Source: Emmonsiellopsis sp. PD_33
Taxonomy: Eukaryota > Ascomycota > Eurotiomycetes > Onygenales > Ajellomycetaceae
Assembly: GCA_032988165.1 (NCBI GenBank)
Contig: JANTQF010000023.1
Location: 124,001 to 188,000, forward strand
Length of the DNA: 64,000 nt
Direction of reading: 5' to 3'
Of the stretch, positions 22,208-34,081 are shown one piece after another. The stretch's first letter is position 1, and each line of letters starts with the position of its first letter. The notes under the pieces are model-generated. The model was not told where the DNA came from and searched no databases. It was given only the letters and a program-made list of their open reading frames with translations. Made by a program: the position numbers and the translations under genes.

Positions 22208-24655
22208 ATGCTCTCTGGCAGCCGCCATGGCCTGAGAAGCAGGGTATCATTGCCTCTCGACAATGTCCTGGCTACCCCCAACGAACCACTGCACTTCCTC
22301 TACCCTCGCTGGTTCTCGTCCCTCGCCCAAGAACCTCTCCAGCGCCTCAGATATCCCGTCCCCGCCAGACACACTCATTGCAATTCAATTTGCACTTCCC
22401 GATCCTTTCGCCGTCCTACTCCTCTCCATCATGCCTCTCGAAAGTGTGCCTCCTCACAACTGGCACGCTCCGTGTCTACATCCTCCGCTCCCAAACCCTC
22501 CGACTCTATATATGACGAACCACGACAAATAGACGGTTCGGATCCGGCCACCTTAGATCCTGCCACATCCCAGGGCCCCGATGATTACCGCGATGTGGGC
22601 TCCTCAGATCCTCTTTCTGGTTTCGAGCAGGAGTCATCGGGATGTTCAAATGATACAGATGCGCTTTGCGAAGGTACCGATCGATTGTTGCAAGTTAAAC
22701 CGCTCGAAGAGATTCGGAGCAAGATTCCCCCGGAGGAGATTGAAGAGACTTCTGAACCTGAACCAGCGCCATTTGGACCACAGCGGATATTAAAGGAAAA
22801 CCCACCCCACTGCGAGGTTGACAGGTTTCCTGACAACGACGAGGAAATAGTGTTGACCCGCCCTCAAATGTTGGAACAATCGAAAATGGAAAATATAAGA
22901 AAGTACTGGTTTGTGGCAATGGAAGAAACAGCTGCTTTGTCGAAACGGAAGCGGGTCGCATCTAGCCCGGGTGAATATCACAAGGTTATCTACATTCCGA
23001 ACGAAACTATTTTAAACCTCACCGGACAATTAACGGAGAACATGTGGTATACCGGTGTCGCGAGTGAGTGTCGGATACACGTACTGAGCACAGAACACGT
23101 TGACCAGCAGTCAAGGCGGAAAGTAATTCTTACCGGTTCTCCCGTTGCGGTTAAATTCGCCGAGAAGGAAATTGCTCGTCTCGGAAAGATGAGGGCCGAG
23201 AGGAGGATTCCGCGACTGAGTGCAGGAATGGGCTCGAGAGATATGCGGCGGGCCGATGAAATTGAGAGACCAAGTGTTTGGACAGTGAGGACTTTTGCGG
23301 ACTACGTCGACTATCTTACAAACCGCCCCGTTTCCAAAGTGATTCATGCTATGATATATAGGAAGGGTGAGGAACACCGATTTGTGACTAGGGATATTCT
23401 CGTTCGCCTGTTCAATAACCCTAAAAACCGTTTGGTCTTGTCTACCAGAGCAATTAACCTGTTCATCTTCTTTTGCTCTCGACATCAATTTCTACCCCAA
23501 ATGAGGGATATGTTCCCTAAAATCGAGCATTTAATGACGACAAGGACCTTCAACGCTTTGCTCACTGATATCGCGAGAAATAAAGATATACAAGCATTCA
23601 GGATGGTTATCCGCATGATGTCGCGTCTTAACATTGAACCGACTGGGATGGAATGGGTGTGCTTTCTTAGAACCATTCGTGACCCCGGCATCAGGTCCCA
23701 AATAATTGCGGCAATGGAGAAAGATGGAGTTCTGAAGACCGAGCGTACCCTCCAACGCACCATCGCTGTGATAATCCGCGACGATTTTAGGGAACACATG
23801 GAGAGTGGCAAGAGTACCCAAGAATATATATCCTCGGTGGATAAGAGGTATGGAAAGGCGTGGATAAGTTCCGCATCGATCGACGAAATGTTGCGCTCGG
23901 CCTCCGAGTTGTGGAACTGGGTAGCTCTCGACGATATCCTCCAGCACTGCAGGAAAAATGGCCTGAAACCCACCACCCAGGGTATGAACTACTATATTGC
24001 AGGCTATATGCGTGCGGGAGAATACCGCGAGGGTATTACCAAATTCGTGCATATCTCAAAAGAATTTCAACTCAAACCAAACGACGAAACTGTTCACCAC
24101 CTTTTCTCCATGGCCTGGAAAGCCGCGGGCTACAACATGTGCCGAGTCATCTGGCGATACTCCTGCCTCGAATCGCTCACCAACAGGCAGATGGAACAGA
24201 AGGTCTCAGCATCCCTCCGCCAAACCAGCCCATCAAAGACGACCGGCCCCATCGAAGCATTCTGGCCACAAGCTGGCAAAGTAGCCGCCGGCATCTATAC
24301 AAAGATAGACCGCCATGGCCCGAAATTCAACCCTCTTGTCCAGAACAGCGCCATAAGGCACACACACTGGCCCATGCAATATCTCATTCAGCCGTTACCC
24401 GGCCAGGCCGGACAACTACAACATGAGCTTGCCAACCTTATCATTAAGGAGGATCTGGTCGCTTTCCGGTACTATAGGGCGGTGGAATCGCTGTGTAGTA
24501 TGCTCAAGGACGCGTATAAGCTGGATGAAGAGTGGGAACGTCGAGGTGTTGTTTATGAGATGTCGACTATGGACTTGGTTCACAATGCTATCCGTGTCCC
24601 TTATATGAGGGTGTATAGGACGAAACGTATGAAAGCTGGGGATCGACCTATATGA
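22208..24655 (+). CDS. Mitochondrial KH/PPR-type RNA-binding protein
   Basis: Single exon, 815 residues from the first ATG. The N-terminus is rich in Arg and Ser with few acids (GLRSRVSLPL, RSFRRPTPLHHASRK, ARSVSTSSAPK), a likely mitochondrial presequence. Residues about 75-240 are acidic and probably disordered. A KH-like segment follows (VIYIPNETILNLTGQL to VILTGSPVAVKFAEKEIARL, about 258-325). From about 358 to 700 runs a helical array with the spacing of pentatricopeptide repeats, clearest at TFNALLTDIARNKDIQAFRM and MNYYIAGYMRAGEYREGI. PPR proteins bind organellar RNA and act in mitochondrial translation, stability or processing. I do not recognise the yeast counterpart, if one exists. 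Mitochondrial location and RNA role are inferred from domain content. Confidence 0.8.
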   Translation: MLSGSRHGLRSRVSLPLDNVLATPNEPLHFLYPRWFSSLAQEPLQRLRYPVPARHTHCNSICTSRSFRRPTPLHHASRKCASSQLARSVSTSSAPKPSDSIYDEPRQIDGSDPATLDPATSQGPDDYRDVGSSDPLSGFEQESSGCSNDTDALCEGTDRLLQVKPLEEIRSKIPPEEIEETSEPEPAPFGPQRILKENPPHCEVDRFPDNDEEIVLTRPQMLEQSKMENIRKYWFVAMEETAALSKRKRVASSPGEYHKVIYIPNETILNLTGQLTENMWYTGVASECRIHVLSTEHVDQQSRRKVILTGSPVAVKFAEKEIARLGKMRAERRIPRLSAGMGSRDMRRADEIERPSVWTVRTFADYVDYLTNRPVSKVIHAMIYRKGEEHRFVTRDILVRLFNNPKNRLVLSTRAINLFIFFCSRHQFLPQMRDMFPKIEHLMTTRTFNALLTDIARNKDIQAFRMVIRMMSRLNIEPTGMEWVCFLRTIRDPGIRSQIIAAMEKDGVLKTERTLQRTIAVIIRDDFREHMESGKSTQEYISSVDKRYGKAWISSASIDEMLRSASELWNWVALDDILQHCRKNGLKPTTQGMNYYIAGYMRAGEYREGITKFVHISKEFQLKPNDETVHHLFSMAWKAAGYNMCRVIWRYSCLESLTNRQMEQKVSASLRQTSPSKTTGPIEAFWPQAGKVAAGIYTKIDRHGPKFNPLVQNSAIRHTHWPMQYLIQPLPGQAGQLQHELANLIIKEDLVAFRYYRAVESLCSMLKDAYKLDEEWERRGVVYEMSTMDLVHNAIRVPYMRVYRTKRMKAGDRPI

Positions 24656-25599
24656 GATGTATTTTCTACTTTTATTTTATTTTCTTTACTTTTCTTTTTG
24701 TTCAATGCTATACCCTCTGCATAGACACAGTCGCCTGTTCTTATGATGATATTGTATTATATGTCTTTTTCTTTTTTGTGTATAATTCTCCCCCGTGCTC
24801 ATTTTGGCCTGCTGATATACCAATCAAGTATTTAGCACTTCGCTTGGTCTGTTTTTCTCCTGTATTTATATTTACATTTGGATATAGTATTATATAGATG
24901 GACACTCTGGCTATGACTCAACTAATACCCTGAATAGTCCTCCGTTTCGGACTGTGCTATGTAGTTATAAATGAATGCATGTAAAACTCCGAACGCAGAA
25001 ACTAAACTGGGTTGGATAGACACTATTTGAGGGTTATTGTAGATTTTTTTTTAAAGAAAATTCTAAAATAAAGATAAACATGCTAAAACTATCGTATCTG
25101 ATTAAGAAAATCAAAAGATGGACTAAATAACGGATATAAGTTGGGGGGTATGTATGTAGAGTAGTTGTGTCTTATGGCTCGGATTCATTTGGTGATTCCT
25201 TTCTTTCTTTCTCTCACTCTTCCCCCCGCACTCCCCCCTCTTTTCCCGCTCGATATGAATAAATTCCCTCTCCTAGATAGATATGACTGTCGGTTTCGGT
25301 GGGGCTGTATTCTTTCTAATCCATGCATGGGAGGCAAAGGCATCCCCTCTGCTAATTTCGGGGCGGGCATTCATGGTAATTCAATTAACACCCTTGGGTT
25401 GGGAATATCATGTACCCCGGCCGGCCCAGTCTGTCCTTTGGAAGCTCGTCGTCAGAGACACCACCAGTCAATCTGTCTTCTTTCGAAAAAACCTGGTACC
25501 TAGACCGACTGCAACCCCGATCCCAATCCAGCTGTAGATCATATATCTCGAGCGTCGAACCATATCCCTTCGCCTCCCCGACCCATAAACTGCTACCAC
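24656..25599. other. Intergenic, between converging PPR gene and naa30
   Basis: T-rich 3' flank up to about 24,900, then AT-rich DNA to about 25,150. No gene seen. The open frames near 25,170-25,690 are antisense to or flank the naa30 3' end and show no family signature. Confidence 0.6.
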
Positions 25600-26411
25600 T
25601 CAACAAACATGATGTCCCGGATTCTCCCCATTCTCCTGCAACGGCAGGCCATCATGCGGATTCCCACAGCCGCCGTACGGGTCAAAGCTAGTTGGGATCG
25701 AGCCGACGCCTTCCTTGAGATAGAGCACGAGACGGAAGGCGGAGTTGCCGTTTAGATAGTACCGGTGCAGCCGTTTGCTGCGGAGGAAGCCCAGGCGCTC
25801 GTAGAGCTTCATTGCGGCCGTGTTGGTGGTTTCGGTTTCGAGGACGATCTGGGGGATTGCCATGTGATTAACTTGGGTTGGGGTTGGTTGGGTTGTTGAG
25901 TTGGGTGATATACCTCATCTGCGTCTCTGGATATCATGGCGTCAATGGCCATGCATACGAGCTTCGTGGCAATTCCCTTCCCCCTGTATTCTTCCCTCAC
26001 GGCTAACATGGCGATATAACCTCGGAGCGGCCCGCCGCGGTGGATTTCGAGCTTTGATACGACGACGCCGATGAGGTTGTTATTTTCGTCCATTGCCTGT
26101 AGTATGTAAATGGTGATGTTAGCCCATGTCTCACTGAATATATATCTAAGGTAAGGAAATAGGGGGGTCAATGTCTAGTCATAGAGGCCGAGGTGAGAGA
26201 GGGGGGGGGAGGCGGGACCGCAGCTCACCATGTAGCAGAGATCGCCCCATTGATAGAGGAAGTATCTGTAGACGTAGATGCTGTATGGCTCCGACAGATC
26301 CTTGGAGATTAACTGGCGCATGGCGGAGACATATTCATTCTCCTTATCGTTCTCGTACTGGACGTAGCGGAGGTTGTTGGCGGGGGATGGCGCCGCCGCA
26401 TTGTCGGTCAT
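25600..26411 (-). CDS. naa30: N-alpha-acetyltransferase NatC catalytic subunit (Naa30/Mak3)
   Basis: Transfers acetyl from acetyl-CoA to nascent protein N-termini beginning with Met plus a hydrophobic residue. Exons on the minus strand: 26411-26229, 26096-25914 and 25848-25600, 204 residues; both introns lie between codons. The GNAT fold is read as LRYVQYENDKENEYVSAMRQLISKDLSEPYSIYVYRYFLYQW, then GVVVSKLEIHRGG..RGYIAMLAVREEYRGKGIATKLV, with the acetyl-CoA motif R-x-x-G-x-A at YRGKGIA, and ETETTNTAAMKLYERLGFLRSKRLHRYYLNG, all characteristic of Mak3/Naa30. The last 30 residues after LYLKEG are not conserved. It is divergent to lro1 across 389 bases. The NatC partners are not in the window. Confidence 0.94.
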
Positions 26412-26800
26412 GGTGGCTGCGGGGGTGTCAGAGCAGTGGTTTCATGGGGAATTCGCTCCTCCTGGCTGTTCCGGCATAAAAGAGGCTATCTATACGCTGT
26501 CCAGCGGTATCATGGTGAGCGTGCTCTGTTCCTGGCGGTGTGGGGGGATTGTGATGGGTACTTAGTCGTCGTTCGGAGCTCCAGAAAAAAAGATGATCCG
26601 CCGCTATCCAGAGCTTCCGCTGCCCACATCTCCGCCTCCAAACAACCACCAACCTCACCGCTCTCTCCAGTGCCAGCCAGCCTATCCATGTGATTCCCGT
26701 CTGCTGTGACGGGCAGCCCGGCCCAGTCGACGAGATATCCTTACTTTGTGCTTTTCACAAAATCAAAATAGACCTACCCTATCCGTCCCGTCCCCGCGCA
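26412..26800. promoter_or_regulatory. Divergent promoter region of naa30 and lro1
   Basis: 389 bases between outward-facing start codons. No regulator site could be assigned. Confidence 0.55.
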
Positions 26801-28886
26801 ATGGCTGGCCTCCGACGCCGCATCGGCAACCTCCTCTCCTCATCCCCTCCCGCCTCGACCCCCGAAGTTTCCGCCGCGCCCACGCCCACACCCAGCAGCA
26901 GCAGCAATACATTCACAGCGAATAGCGATGAACAGCTCCGTTTGATACAGAGCCTGAAACTCCAACAGCTCCCTATCAAGCGGCGGAGTAAACGGCGCAA
27001 TGGGTTGATATTCGGGCTGGGAGGGATATTCGGAATATTCGTGGCGCTGTTTTTTGCAAATCAGAATGAGGTTATTAGTTTGGATGCGTTGATGGACTTG
27101 AATCTGGACTCTTTGATTGATGTTATGCCCGCAGGCATTGTAAGGGATGCGAGTGAATTTTCGGTATGCTCCGGTTCTTGTGTTTGCCTATGTACCCCCC
27201 TACCATGTACCTCTGAGTGAATATTTTGAATCTGGGCTAACAATTTGGATATTCACCCCTAGCAAAAGGAACGGGAAGCTGTCAGCTACGACTCCTTCTC
27301 CGTTGGATTACACCTCCAATCCCAGGGTATTACCGCAAACCACCCGGTGATTATGATACCGGGGGTCATATCAACAGGTCTGGAGAGCTGGGGTACTGAC
27401 GAGAAGTCAAGACAATACTTCAGAAAGAGATTATGGGGAAGTTGGAGCATGATGCGGGCCTTGGTCCTGGACAAAGCCAGCTGGAAGAATCACATCATGC
27501 TGGATAAATTTACGGGCCTTGATCCTCCCGGTATCAAACTCCGAGCTGCGCAGGGTTTCGATGCGACGGACTTTTTCATAACGGGGTACTGGATCTGGAA
27601 CAAAATCTTGGAGAATTTGGCTACTATTGGATATGATCCCGTCAATGCTTTCTCCGCAGCCTACGACTGGAGGCTTGCATACTTGAATTTGGAAAGGAGA
27701 GACCACTACTTCAGCAGACTCAAGACATACATCGAGACGGCGGTGAAACTTTCGGACAGGAAAGTTGTTCTCGTCTCGCATAGCATGGGCTCCCAAGTAA
27801 CCATGTTCTTCTTCAAGTGGGTGGAGAGCAAGGAGCACGGGAATGGTGGTTCTGACTGGGTAGAAACACACATTGATTCATGGATTAACATTAGTGGCTG
27901 CATGTTGGGCACTCCTAAAGGCCTCCCGGCGGTCCTGTCAGGGGAAATGAAAGACACCGCCCAACTGAACGCGTTCGCGGTGTACGGCCTCGAAAAATTC
28001 CTTTCCAAGGAAGAAAGAGCAGAGCTATTCCGTGCAATGCCCGGTATATCCAGCATGCTCCCCAAGGGGGGAGATGCGGTCTGGGGTAACAGCACCTGGG
28101 CCCCTGACGACAACGAGGGCCAGCCCTTGTCATTTGGCAACATGCTAAATTTCAAACCCTCCAATACCTCACAGATGCAACAAAACCTGACTGTGGATAC
28201 GGGCCTAGATTACCTGTTTACGCACACAGATGATTGGTACCGTGACCAAGTCCTCCAGAACTACTCCCACGGCATCGCGCACACAACCAAAGAAGTCGAA
28301 AACAATGAAAATGACCCGCGCAAGTGGTTGAACCCTCTCGAAGCCCGGCTTCCCCTTGCGCCAAACTTGAAAATTTACTGTTTCTACGGCGTGGGCAAGC
28401 CTACGGAGCGCAGCTACTTCTACCAGCAAGAGACGGATCCGTTTTCCAAGTTGAATGTCAGCATTGATACGTCCGTGACTAATGGCATAATTGACCGCGG
28501 CGTGGTCATGAGCGAAGGGGATGGGACCGTCAACCTGCTTAGTCTGGGATACATGTGTGCCAAGGGATGGGGGATAAAGCGGTATAATCCCGCCGGCGCG
28601 AAGGTGAAGGTATTTGAAATGCCACATGAACCAGATCGTTTCTCGCCGCGCGGAGGTCCGAATACTGGTTAGTAGTAACCCCCCTTTTTTTTCCCCTGGT
28701 TGTTTTGTTGCGCGAAGCATTTAACTGATAACTTATATAGGTGACCACGTCGACATCCTTGGCCGTTCATCACTCAACGAACTGATCCTCCGCGTCGCGG
28801 GCGGGAAAGGCGACCTGATTGAAGAGAACTATGTCTCGCGAATAAGAGAATACTCTGACCGTGTTAAGATATACGAGGAAGAATAA
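26801..28886 (+). CDS. lro1: Phospholipid:diacylglycerol acyltransferase (Lro1/PDAT)
   Basis: Moves an acyl chain from a phospholipid to diacylglycerol to form triacylglycerol without acyl-CoA, at the ER and lipid droplets. Exons 26801-27163, 27263-28667 and 28741-28886, 637 residues (yeast Lro1 is 661). A basic cytosolic N-terminus (KRRSKRRN) precedes one membrane segment at about 67-85 (GLIFGLGGIFGIFVALFF), so the catalytic domain faces the ER lumen. The LCAT-like fold shows HPVIMIPGVISTGLESW, AAYDWRL, the nucleophile elbow SHSMGSQ near residue 293, the acid in EGDGTVNLLSLGY and the histidine in TGDHVDILGR, which the last exon supplies after a split Gly codon. All three triad positions are present. 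The start is the ATG giving a normal-length N-terminus. Confidence 0.95.
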
Positions 28887-30562
28887 GATCTAGCATAGAG
28901 ACCCATCCGCTCTGCCCCTCCAGTCAACGAATCTCGTATCATTACTCCTTCCTACACCTGAACTCTTCTCCTGAACCTGATCAAGTTCCTAACCTATGAC
29001 CCCCCCTACTCCTTGGTCTAATGAAGACCCAGAAGCGTCGACCTGCTTTTTTTTGCGATATCACCTTGTACTATTACCCATTCTATTATTACCAGCATGC
29101 ATACCTGCTTCTGTGCTATACCCGTTTCTCTATAGGGCAGTGCTCTGCTACTCCTTGTGTTCTTCTGTTTTTCGCATTTGTGTTGGATACGCACGGGTTT
29201 GATATTTGCTTCATAGACGGCGCATGCTTCCCTTCCTGGCGCCCCGCCCCCTCTCTGTCTGTCTTGTCTGCCTGACCTCATCGTTTGTTTTTAACATACC
29301 AATAACTCATCTTTATTTGTTTATAGTTTTAATGATACACGCTGATGAAATATAATTAATATCTGTTTATAATAAATAGTTGTATGAACAAGCGTAGTTT
29401 CCGGCAGTTGTAAAAGGGACCCAACCCAAGGCCGTTCGTTTGGCAATGAGCAGGCAGGATGTCTAAGCGTTCTATATTACATAGCGGGAGCTAATCACTA
29501 TCTTATCTCGACGATGAAAAGAGGGATCAATGCTGGGTGGGTGCGTACGTATCCGAATAGGAACTGTGGCCATGGGGGTAGGTTTGGGTTTACGACGTTG
29601 GATGGGGAGGATGATGGGATGGGATGGGATGGGTCGGGGAAGGTGAGGTGGGTCGTGGACGGAGAGGAGGTTTCAGGGGTTTATGGAGGATAAGAACGGC
29701 AGTTTTTCAGATGAATTGTATTATTGGTGGGGAGGGGAGGGGAGGTTTGAGGGTTAAATTGGGCCGGTTGAGTTGTGTTAGGTCTATGGGCTTGCCTATT
29801 TGTCAACGATATAAGTCTCGTATATAGTTGGAGGTTGTGGTGGCTCTTGATGATATCAGGTGGTTAGTATGGAAATGGACCATGCTAGTAATTGTGGAAA
29901 CATGATTTAACTATATATAAAAAAGAATCCACTGTAGCTCTATCCATGGCCATCGGAAATAGGTGTTGGAGGAAATATTAATTTCAAGGGATATTGTTTG
30001 AGGTTGGGTGGGAGAAGTGGATGGGAATGTTTAGTTAGTTACCCCTGAATACAGTCAGTTAGGAGATTCGATTATTAATATAAAAAGAAAGAAAGAAAGA
30101 AAACAAAGTATAAAATGAAACATCATATCAATCAAGCTGCATTGACTGGAGAGTAACCAGATGCATTCAAATTACCACAACCAGCCGCAGAAAACATACA
30201 CCATGATCTACCAACTCATGATAAACCCGTGCCATGTAACTTCCATCGGACAAGCGTTCTGCTTTCCCCTTTTCATTAGAAATATTTCAAAACGCATGCC
30301 ACATCCCGCGATACAGCGAAGGCGAAACGGAAAACATAGAGAATGAAGATAAAGAAAAGACGTTTTTTAAAAATAGAACCGAAACAACACGAGATGGAAG
30401 CGGTGGGATTGGAAAAAGAGAGGGGGGAAATCATCTTGTGAACAACAGGACGTCGAAAGAAAGGAAGAAAAAAAAAGGCAAGCATGGTGGACCCTCAGAT
30501 GAGGCTGCTTCCCTCAATATCTCCCCTTCCACTGCAACACTCAAAAGCAAATTCTGAAAGGT
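28887..30562. other. Intergenic, between converging lro1 and BTB gene
   Basis: No gene supported. It holds the lro1 3' flank, a GGGAT repeat (29615-29634) within a G-rich stretch to about 29,750, an AAAG repeat (30084-30103) and AT-rich DNA. Open frames are under 95 codons with no recognisable motif. Confidence 0.6.
29615..29634. repeat. GGGAT tandem repeat in a G-rich stretch
   Basis: Repeated GGGAT units followed by GGGTCGGGG. The G-tract spacing could allow a G-quadruplex on the + strand (inference). Confidence 0.7.
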
Positions 30563-31773
30563 TTATGAGCGGCGGCTATTTGGGATATCCGCACCATCAA
30601 GACTGCCGTGCGATGGCGTTCCAGTGTCTGCGGGCGCGGTGGGCGGCATGCGTTTCTTCACCTTATGGGCGGAGCATTTATTGTCGCAAGCAGAGTCCCC
30701 ATCCGTTTTGATACAGTCCAAGCAGAGACCTAGCTTTGTATCTAGGATCTTACGAAGTTTTTTACACATCATTGATAGATCAATGGCGCTGAGACTGGGC
30801 TCAAGAGTTCGATTGAGGAGATAAATTGAAACACAGATGGACAAAATGCTGTTATCCTTGTGTTCTTTCGCAAGCGGAAATAGGCCAAATTTGCGGAGCT
30901 CGTCAAGATAGTGTAAGACCTCGCCATTCTGCCCGTGCTCTAGGAGCTCTGCAAGAGTGTTCTCAATGCATTCATGGATAAGGAGTAGGGATTTTTCTCT
31001 CTTGACCTGAAATGCCGCTGGAACATGTTAGCCATTTAGTCCTATTACTCGTCAAGTGCCCGCCCATTGGAATTAAGTATGCACAAACCGAGTATGTTGT
31101 GGTGAAAAAGCCCATGTTGAGCGAGTTCGGGGAGATCCAGAACAGGCCCAGTATGCCGAGCCAATATTCCCGTAGAAAATACCCCAAAAGCACAGCTGTC
31201 ATTCTGGATATATGCGACACGCAATAGCATCCATATCTCTTGAAGATTGTGACGTCCGGTTCCTCTGGGAAAGCAAGACTCCGCATCCAACCACGGGCCC
31301 ATCCAATAAGTCAGCATTTCGGTACAGGCATACTTATCACCGAGGACCGCAAGCGAGTGTATTTCCGGAATCGAAGGGCTCTTGGGGACCGCGTCAACTT
31401 TGCCATGAATAATGTTACAAAGGGCAAGTAACGCAGTAGCGTCATCTTCCGGCAAAGGGATCACGAAGGGCTTCCCAGATCCAGCATCGGCACTAGTCCG
31501 GCCAACGCCTTCCTTGAAATTGGAGTTAAACATAGCGTTGAAAACCGCGGAAGCCGCGCTCAAGCGATGAGAGGAAACCAGAACGTGGATTTTGGTTTTC
31601 GCGGTTCCTAGAAACACTTCGAAGGCGACATCACCATCTCGAGCGATTTTGAAAACTGGTACATCTTCGGCAGGTTCTTCGGCAGACTCTGGCTTTATCG
31701 AAACCTCTGACATTGTTGAGGCTTTTTCTTGAGTGCTTGGAGAATCGGAAGTTGGTGTAAAACGAGGATCCAT
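30563..31773 (-). CDS. BTB/POZ-domain protein
   Basis: Exons on the minus strand: 31773-31089 and 31017-30563, 379 residues. The 71-base intron has a CTAAC branch point, and the junction (codon G|CG) joins HHNIL to AAFQVKREKSLLLIHECIE. A BTB fold is read at about residues 40-150: a strand region DVAFEVFLGTAKTKIHVLVSSHRLSAASAVFNAMF, the Ser-rich insert GRTSADAGSGKPFVIPLPEDD, and ATALLALCNIIHGKVDAVP..EIHSLAVLGDKYACTEML. This is the form of the large fungal BTB family (F-V-SS--LS-AS-VF--M). The C-terminal 100 residues carry several Cys/His (KLGLCLDCIKTDGDSACDNKC) and could bind metal. Partners and role are unknown; many fungal BTB proteins are lineage-specific. Confidence 0.8.
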
Positions 31774-34081
31774 TTCAATGAAAAGGGCAAATTCGAGGAA
31801 TTAAGCACGTAATTTCCAAGGTGATAGGCAGCATTCCATATGCTTTTAAAAAAAAGAAAGCGAAAGTTTGCAAATTGTGAATGATTTGTTTCAAGCACGG
31901 GATATCAGATTTGTCTCGAACTTTTCAGGATTGAGCTCCGGACGAAGGTAGCTGACTCTAGCTTCCTAAACAGAGAAACCATCAGCATAAGCTCCCCGCA
32001 AAAGAAAGTAAACGGGGAGAGAAAAAAAAAATCAAAAGGGAGACACATGCTGCTGGCAAATGGTCATGCCAACTCTCAACTCACTTTCCCCTGCTATCTT
32101 ATTCTTTCAACCTAATCGTGTGGATTAGAATCGATAGTGCAGCACTGTACGAGCAGGCGGGATGCGTCCATCCATGGGTGCCAGAATGGAGAGGGTTGGG
32201 GGTCAAGGGTGGAAGGGTGAAGTTGGTTTGTTTAAGAAGGCGAGGGAGATGAAGCTGGAGTGAATGTCCCTGGCAGCATAACACAACTGAACCAGGAAAC
32301 CGCCCCTTCGACGACCTAAATACCCACCGCCAACACACAAAAAACAAAGGATAAAAAGACGGACAGACAGACAGGAGGGAAGGGGGGCCTCATTTAAGAA
32401 AACAATGTTAATTAATTAATTAATTAATGCTGTGTGGAGTATTTAAAAAATACAGAAAGAAACAGAAAGAAAACACAGAGAAGAAGAAAAAAAGGAGACC
32501 ACTCATTCTCCCCCGATATCCAAACAAACACACTCAAGTCGACACAAAGGGGAAACAAGACAACAACACTCAAGCCCACACACCCCCTTTCGATCTCATC
32601 CCTCTCCATTCCCTTCGTGACATCCACCTCTTGAATCAATATTACATCTTCAAAGATCCATCACATCCCGATCGTCCCGTCTCTTCCATGCTCTGCAATG
32701 AATGCCTTGCCATTACATCCAATGACATTACATCGCGACATTCCACATTGGGCTATACCTCCCATCCCCACAAGAGGTGACCGCCCACCCCCTCATCCAC
32801 CATGCTGCTCGGGAAAGTAGCCGAGAACAGCCCAAACAACCCCCCTCACCCACGCCGCGTGGGTGGGGTTGCGTTGTAAAAAGAAAAAGCGAACGAAACG
32901 CCAGTATCCGAACCCGATAATGCGGATTATACATGCCGTGTATAGTAAGTAGGGGGGAAAAAACGAAGGTGTGTTCCTGGGACCAGAAAACGAAAAAAAG
33001 TGCACCCCAGAGAACTACTCTATATGCCCATGGTTTTTTGAAATGATAAAAACGAAGGAAATATGCATAAACAGCAAAAAAAAAAAAAGTGGGAAACAAA
33101 CACCCTCCCCTGATCCCTTCATGGTTCTCAACCAACAAATCAACAAAAATTGTACAAAGGCTCCAGCCATCCATCCCACCATGTTTGTTTTGTTTGTCCC
33201 TCCATGAACATTAACGAATGTAACTTGCAAAATCGCAAAAAAAAAAAACGCCGGTCGAATTTTGAGTTGTGTTGTTTTCTTTCTTCTCCGTATCTCGATG
33301 CGCCAGTGTGAATGTAAAATATGGATCCCTCCGAAAATTACAAAAATGGTGTTGGATTGAATTAAACCCGCCGGGATTGTCTTGTGGAAGACGCCTTTCC
33401 GGATTATATACCGCGGTGGTTTGGTTCGTTCGGGTCGCTGTTTAAAAGTGGTTTATATATGTTGAAAATACCCCGAGGATAGTCGAGAAGAGAAAAGTTG
33501 ATTGATATGGGTTTGTTGAACGGTGGACGTAGGCCTTTTTTTATAAGCAGGTATATCGGTGGGGATTGTCGCCTGGCACGCTGGTGCCAACCACGCACGG
33601 GTAGTCGATTCCCCCCAGTCCAAAAATGGTTGTCCAAGAAAGCCTATTGTTTGGTTATGTCGTTTTCTCTCGCTTTATCCGATCGACTCAGATCGACGGC
33701 CAAAAATTTCCGTGGTATATTGGAGGGGTAGGTTAGGCGGATCGTTTTCCGTTGGAAATGCGGCATAAGGAGGATGAGAAGAGCGTGCATCCAACTCAGG
33801 AAGCCACAGTAAATCCGTTGAAAAACTAGTGGTAGCAACGCGAATAGAAGAAAAGTCTCCAAGGGTTGGTCATTAAAATAAAGTATTTGCTCTTTCGCAA
33901 GGAAAATCCGCTCAAAGCTGAAAAAGGAGAAGAGGCTCCAGAATATGCCGTTAATCATTATAAAGAACTCGCTACTATGTCAAATGCTGAGTTGTCGGCA
34001 GGGGGACGTTTGCCAAGCATGGGTTTGATTATCGTCGTAAGAAGTAGGAGATCGAATTTGGGGGTGTGTATTATTTATTAA
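31774..34081. other. 2.3-kb interval upstream of the BTB gene and downstream of aur1
   Basis: No gene supported. It holds a (TTAA)n stretch (32408-32428), A-runs near 32,030, 33,080 and 33,240, and ordinary intergenic DNA. Open frames up to about 145 codons on both strands overlap each other and have no family signature. Confidence 0.55.
32408..32428. repeat. TTAA tandem repeat
   Basis: Five tandem TTAA units, self-complementary, in non-coding DNA. Confidence 0.85.

Noticed and set aside
23531..24052. 173-codon frame on the minus strand
   Set aside because: Antisense shadow of the PPR gene; no family signature.
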